Source of the DNA: Conexibacter sp.
GTDB taxonomy: Bacteria; Actinomycetota; Thermoleophilia; Solirubrobacterales; Solirubrobacteraceae
Assembly: GCA_025964215.1 (NCBI GenBank)
Contig: JAOPZG010000048.1
Coordinates: 1 to 8,939, forward strand
Direction of reading: 5' to 3'
Length of the DNA: 8,939 nucleotides
This document shows positions 6,438-8,939 of the stretch, piece after piece. Positions within the stretch are counted from its first letter, which is position 1. The number at the start of each line of letters is the position of its first letter. The notes under the pieces are model-generated. The model made no database searches. It was not told where the DNA came from and saw nothing but the letters and a program-made list of their open reading frames with translations. The translations under genes and the position numbers were made by a program.

Positions 6438-6440
6438 CCT
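6435..6440 (+). promoter_or_regulatory. candidate -10 box (TAGCCT) overlapping the upstream stop codon
   Basis: TAGCCT fits TANNNT and ends six bases before the GTG at 6447. Its first three bases are the TAG stop of the preceding gene. No -35-like element is visible 17-18 bases upstream. If active, the phosphatase gene has its own leaderless promoter in addition to any read-through. Confidence 0.4.
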
Positions 6441-6446
6441 GCGGGC

Positions 6447-7094
6447 GTGTCCCGCCTCCTGCCCCGCGCCCTCGCGCTCGCCCTCCTGCTCGCCGTCGCG
6501 CTCGCCGCCGTCGCCGGCGCCGCCACCGTCCGGACCGCCAGGACGCCCGCCGAGCTGCGCGCCGGCAAGGCCGCCTACGAGAAGGCGATCGGCACCGGCT
6601 TCGCCAAGGCCACCAAGCTGCTCGACGCGCAGCTGAAGAAGGACCCGCGCAAGCCCACGGTCGTCCTCGACATCGACGAGACCACCATGTCGAACTGGGA
6701 CTGCTTCGACGCGGTCGACTTCGACCTCGGAGGCCTCGCGACCTGCGTCGTGACCGGCAAGTCGGTGGCCTTCCCCGCGGCCAAGGCCTTCGTCAAGCAC
6801 GCCCGCGCGAAGAAGGTGGCGATCGCGTTCGTCACGGGCGCGCCGCAGGCGCTCTGCGCGGCGCGCAAGAAGAACCTCGTCGCCCAGGGGATCAAGGGCC
6901 CGTTCACCCTCACCTGCCGGCCCGCGAGCGACACGGGCGACTCGCTCGTCCCCTACAAGTCGGCCGCCCGCAAGGCGCTGGCCAAGAAGGGCGCGAGCAT
7001 CCTGCTCAACGTCGGCGACCAGAAGAGCGACCTCGCGGGCGGCTCCGCGCGCAAGACGGTGCTCCTGCCGAACCCGATCTACGTCAGCGCGTAG
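6447..7094 (+). CDS. exported HAD-superfamily acid phosphatase (class IIIB / e(P4)-like)
   Basis: This 215-residue secreted phosphomonoesterase belongs to the HAD superfamily. The signal peptide is clear: basic RLLPR, a hydrophobic core (about 8-22), then VAGAA with probable cleavage near residue 26. The HAD motifs are in order. Motif I is VVLDIDETT, with nucleophile Asp75 and acid/base Asp77. Motif II is FVTGAP with Thr130. The motif III Lys is Lys171 in VPYKSAAR. Motif IV is NVGDQKSDL, with Asp191 and Asp195 for Mg2+. DIDET and GDQxSDL are typical of subfamily IIIB acid phosphatases (plant VSP/e(P4)-like), which dephosphorylate nucleotides and other phosphomonoesters outside the membrane. 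Four Cys (86, 100, 137, 157) could form disulfides after export. There is no lipobox, so unlike e(P4) it would be released. The GTG start lies nine bases after the preceding stop. The natural substrate is unknown. Confidence 0.88.
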   Translation: MSRLLPRALALALLLAVALAAVAGAATVRTARTPAELRAGKAAYEKAIGTGFAKATKLLDAQLKKDPRKPTVVLDIDETTMSNWDCFDAVDFDLGGLATCVVTGKSVAFPAAKAFVKHARAKKVAIAFVTGAPQALCAARKKNLVAQGIKGPFTLTCRPASDTGDSLVPYKSAARKALAKKGASILLNVGDQKSDLAGGSARKTVLLPNPIYVSA

Positions 7095-7115
7095 GCGCGA
7101 CGGCCTCCGTCACGC
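7095..7115. terminator. hairpin in the 15-bp gap between convergent genes
   Basis: The stem pairs GACGG (7099-7103) with CCGTC (7107-7111) around CCT. It continues past one mismatch with GCG (7095-7097) and CGC (7113-7115). A longer alternative pairs AGCGCGT (7086-7092) with ACGCGCT (7112-7118). It is placed to stop transcription from both sides, but no T run follows in either direction, so it is only a candidate. Confidence 0.35.
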
Positions 7116-8696
7116 GCTCTGAGCCCGCGCGGCCTCCGCCTCGCGCTCGCGCAGCTCGATCCGCCGGATCTTCCCCGTCAGCGTCTTGGGCAGGTCCGCG
7201 ACGAACTCGACGCGGCGCGGGTAGGCGTAGGCCGAGAGCCGGTCGCGGACGAAGGCCTTGATCTCGTCGCCGAGCGCCTCGGAGGGCTCGCGGCCCTCGG
7301 CGAGCACGATGAAGGCCTTGACGATCGTCCCGCGGCGCTCGTCGGGCGCCGCGACCGCGGCGGCCTCGCGCACGGCCGGGTGCTCGATGCAGGCGGATTC
7401 GACCTCGAACGGGCCGATCCGGTAGCCGGCCGAGATGATGACGTCGTCGGCGCGGCCGGCGTACCAGATGTAGCCGTCCTCGTCGGCGGTCGCGGCGTCC
7501 TTGGTGTGGAACCAGTCGCCGCCGAAGGTCTCGGCCGCGGCCTCGTCGTCGTTCCAGTACCCGAGGGGGTAGTGCGGGTTCGACCGCGCCAGCAGGCAGA
7601 TCTCGCCGCGCTCGCCTTGGGCGACCTCGTGCTCGTCCTCGTCGAGGATCCGCACGTCCCAGCCCGGCATCGGCCGCCCCATCGAGCCCTCGCGGACCTC
7701 CATCCAGGGCATGTTCCCGCACAACGGGTAGGACTCCGTCAACCCGTAGTAGTCGAGCACGGTCAACCCGTACTGTTCGCGGAACCAGCGGATCGCCTCG
7801 GGGTTCAGCGGCTCGCCGGCGGAGCAGACGCGGCGGAAGTCGCACGGGTAGCGCGTCGCCGCGTCCTCGATCGCCATCATCGAGCGCATCGCGGTCGGCG
7901 TCGTGAAGACGTTCGTCACCGCGTTGCGGCTCAGGAAGTCGAGCTGGCCGCGCGGGTCGAAGCCGCCCTCGCGCTGGAGGACGACCTGGACGGCGCCCAG
8001 GCGCCACGGACCCAGCAGCGGTGCGATCCCCGCCGCCCACGCCCACTCGCCCATGCCGTGGAAGCGCTCGCCGTCCTGGACCACGTGGCAGATCTCGTAC
8101 TCGTTGTTTGAGAGCAGGTAGCGATGGGCGTGGACGATGCCCTTCGCCAGCCCGGTCGTGCCCGAGGTGTAGTACAACTGCGCCGGCTCGTCCGCCGCGC
8201 TGTCGTAGGACACCATGTCGGTCGGCGCGCCCGCCAGCAGGCCGTCGCCCTCGTCGAGGATCAGCAGCTCGCCGACCGTCTCGCCGACGTGCTGCGCGAA
8301 GCGCGGCGCGTTCGCCTTGTCGGTGATCAGCACCCGCGGCTTGGAGTCCTTCAGCCGGTGCGCGATCCCGTCGTCGCCGTAGAGCACCGACATCGAGAGC
8401 AGGATCGCGCCGCGCTTCCACGTCCCGAAGAAGATCGCGGCGGTCTCCGGCGTCGGCGGCAGCACGACCGCGACCCGCTCGCCCGGATCGACCCCGTGCT
8501 CGCCGAGCACGTGCGCGGCCTGGTTGGCGAGGTCCTGCAGCTCGCCCCAGTCGAGCTCTCGCGTCGCGCCGTCGAAGCGCTCCCACACCATCGCGGCCTT
8601 CTCCCGCGGGTGCTTGTCGCACACGTCCTGGACGATGTTGTAGCGGTCGGGCACGTCCCACGACCACCCGGCGACCAGCTCCTCATAGCGACCCAT
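7110..8696 (-). CDS. AMP-forming acyl-CoA synthetase (medium-chain/ACSM-like)
   Basis: This 528-residue member of the ANL superfamily activates a carboxylic acid with ATP to an acyl-adenylate and then to acyl-CoA. All core motifs are present. The P-loop is YYTSGTTGLAKG (175-186) and the adenine-binding motif is YYGLTES (316-322). The ribose-binding Asp is Asp400, in FHTKD rather than the usual TGD. The hinge region is GRADDVIISAGYRIGPFEVES (414-434), and the catalytic Lys509 is in PKTLTGK. RIGPFEVE and the overall length point to the ACSM/medium-chain group rather than acetyl-CoA synthetase, but the acid used cannot be read from sequence. The ATG at 8696 starts the standard N-terminal domain; the frame stays open upstream but overlaps the preceding gene in another frame and has no family features. 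It lies 37 bp after the putative ADP-forming ligase. Confidence 0.93.
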   Translation of the reverse strand: MGRYEELVAGWSWDVPDRYNIVQDVCDKHPREKAAMVWERFDGATRELDWGELQDLANQAAHVLGEHGVDPGERVAVVLPPTPETAAIFFGTWKRGAILLSMSVLYGDDGIAHRLKDSKPRVLITDKANAPRFAQHVGETVGELLILDEGDGLLAGAPTDMVSYDSAADEPAQLYYTSGTTGLAKGIVHAHRYLLSNNEYEICHVVQDGERFHGMGEWAWAAGIAPLLGPWRLGAVQVVLQREGGFDPRGQLDFLSRNAVTNVFTTPTAMRSMMAIEDAATRYPCDFRRVCSAGEPLNPEAIRWFREQYGLTVLDYYGLTESYPLCGNMPWMEVREGSMGRPMPGWDVRILDEDEHEVAQGERGEICLLARSNPHYPLGYWNDDEAAAETFGGDWFHTKDAATADEDGYIWYAGRADDVIISAGYRIGPFEVESACIEHPAVREAAAVAAPDERRGTIVKAFIVLAEGREPSEALGDEIKAFVRDRLSAYAYPRRVEFVADLPKTLTGKIRRIELREREAEAARAQSA

Positions 8697-8702
8697 CCGG
8701 CG

Positions 8703-8732
8703 AGCCTCGCAGAGCGGGCGCCGCCGGGGCAA
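8703..8732 (-). promoter_or_regulatory. candidate promoter of the acyl-CoA synthetase gene
   Basis: On the - strand TTGCCC (8732-8727) and GAGGCT (8708-8703) are separated by 18 bases, and GAGGCT ends six bases before the ATG. This is the only start in the window with both a -35-like and a -10-like element. The GAGG could instead serve as a weak SD at eight bases. The -35 begins immediately after the stop of the upstream gene. Confidence 0.45.
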
Positions 8733-8733
8733 C

Positions 8734-8939
8734 TCACCAGGTCTTCGCGCGCTCCCACGGCACGGGTGACGCCAGGCGGACGCGGGCGCCGCCGACGACG
8801 ACGCCGTGCGCGCCGACGAGGACGGGGTCGAGCTCGGCCTCGGCGAGCTCGGGCAGCGTGTCGGCCAGGGCGGCGAGGCGCAGGACGACGTCGCGGAGGC
8901 CGGCCGCGTCGTGCTCGCCACCGGCGAGGGCGGCGCGCA
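8734..8939 (-). CDS. C-terminal end of a probable ADP-forming acyl-CoA ligase (ATP-grasp domain), partial
   Basis: Reading leftward from the window edge, a frame is open for 67 codons to a TGA at 8734-8736. It contains VVLRLAALADTLPELAEAEL, then DPVLVGAHGVVV, then ARVRLA, and ends KTW. This matches how ATP-grasp domains of ADP-forming acetyl/acyl-CoA ligases (and the related CoA-ligase/GNAT fusions) usually finish: LaDthPElaElDlNPV, then GavavDARVR. The usual Asn of the NP pair is Asp here, and the Asp before ARVR is Gly. That could mean divergence, or that I have misjudged the family. Such enzymes interconvert acyl-CoA and acid with ADP/ATP. It shares orientation with the AMP-forming synthetase 37 bp downstream, so the two may be co-expressed. 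The start and most of the gene lie outside the window. Confidence 0.55.
   Translation of the reverse strand, partial: RAALAGGEHDAAGLRDVVLRLAALADTLPELAEAELDPVLVGAHGVVVGGARVRLASPVPWERAKTW

Noticed and set aside
8697..8921. In-frame N-terminal extension of the acyl-CoA synthetase up to 8921
   Set aside because: The extension is Ser/Arg/Pro-rich and lies over the ATP-grasp-like tail in another frame; family N termini begin near the ATG at 8696.
1..8939. CRISPR arrays, tRNA/rRNA genes, insertion sequences, toxin-antitoxin or defence genes
   Set aside because: I looked for spaced direct repeats, transposase motifs, tRNA-like cloverleafs and small paired ORFs and saw none that could be supported.

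Overview
The window is very GC-rich (about three quarters G+C by eye), gene-dense and without mobile elements, repeats or RNA genes that I can see. The InhA-type enoyl reductase, AccD6-type carboxyltransferase, EthR-like TetR regulator, frequent GTG starts and near absence of Shine-Dalgarno sequences point to an actinobacterium. My best guess is the Thermoleophilia (Solirubrobacterales-like), which is an inference and not proven by the sequence.

Layout. On the + strand, positions 1-3101 hold a tight operon: the 3' part of a beta-ketoacyl-ACP synthase (fabF/kas type), then an acyl-CoA carboxylase carboxyltransferase subunit (AccD6-like), then a TetR-family regulator whose GTG start overlaps the carboxyltransferase stop. 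This recalls the mycobacterial kasA-kasB-accD6 FAS-II locus, with a regulator added at the 3' end. Facing it on the - strand, between 5373 and 3098, are an InhA/FabI-type enoyl-ACP reductase, a PilZ-domain (c-di-GMP-binding) protein and an uncharacterised membrane-anchored protein. The last one ends inside the same CTAG tetranucleotide that contains the tetR stop.

From 5484 to 7094 on the + strand are two genes for exported proteins: a conserved-looking protein of unknown function, then a HAD-type (class IIIB-like) acid phosphatase. Converging on them from the right are an AMP-forming acyl-CoA synthetase (7110-8696) and, at the window edge, the last 67 codons of what looks like an ADP-forming acyl-CoA ligase.

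Functionally the window is a lipid-metabolism neighbourhood. The carboxyltransferase would supply malonyl-CoA, FabF would condense and FabI would perform the final reduction of each elongation cycle; at the far end two different acyl-CoA-forming enzymes activate acids for catabolism or recycling. The exported proteins and the PilZ protein are not obviously part of that pathway.

The most interesting non-coding signal is a repeated start architecture. All five genes that begin a transcript or follow a gap carry a hexamer of the form nAnnnT exactly six bases before the start codon, as expected for -10 boxes of leaderless mRNAs. I did not find convincing evidence of a novel defence, mobile or biosynthetic system.
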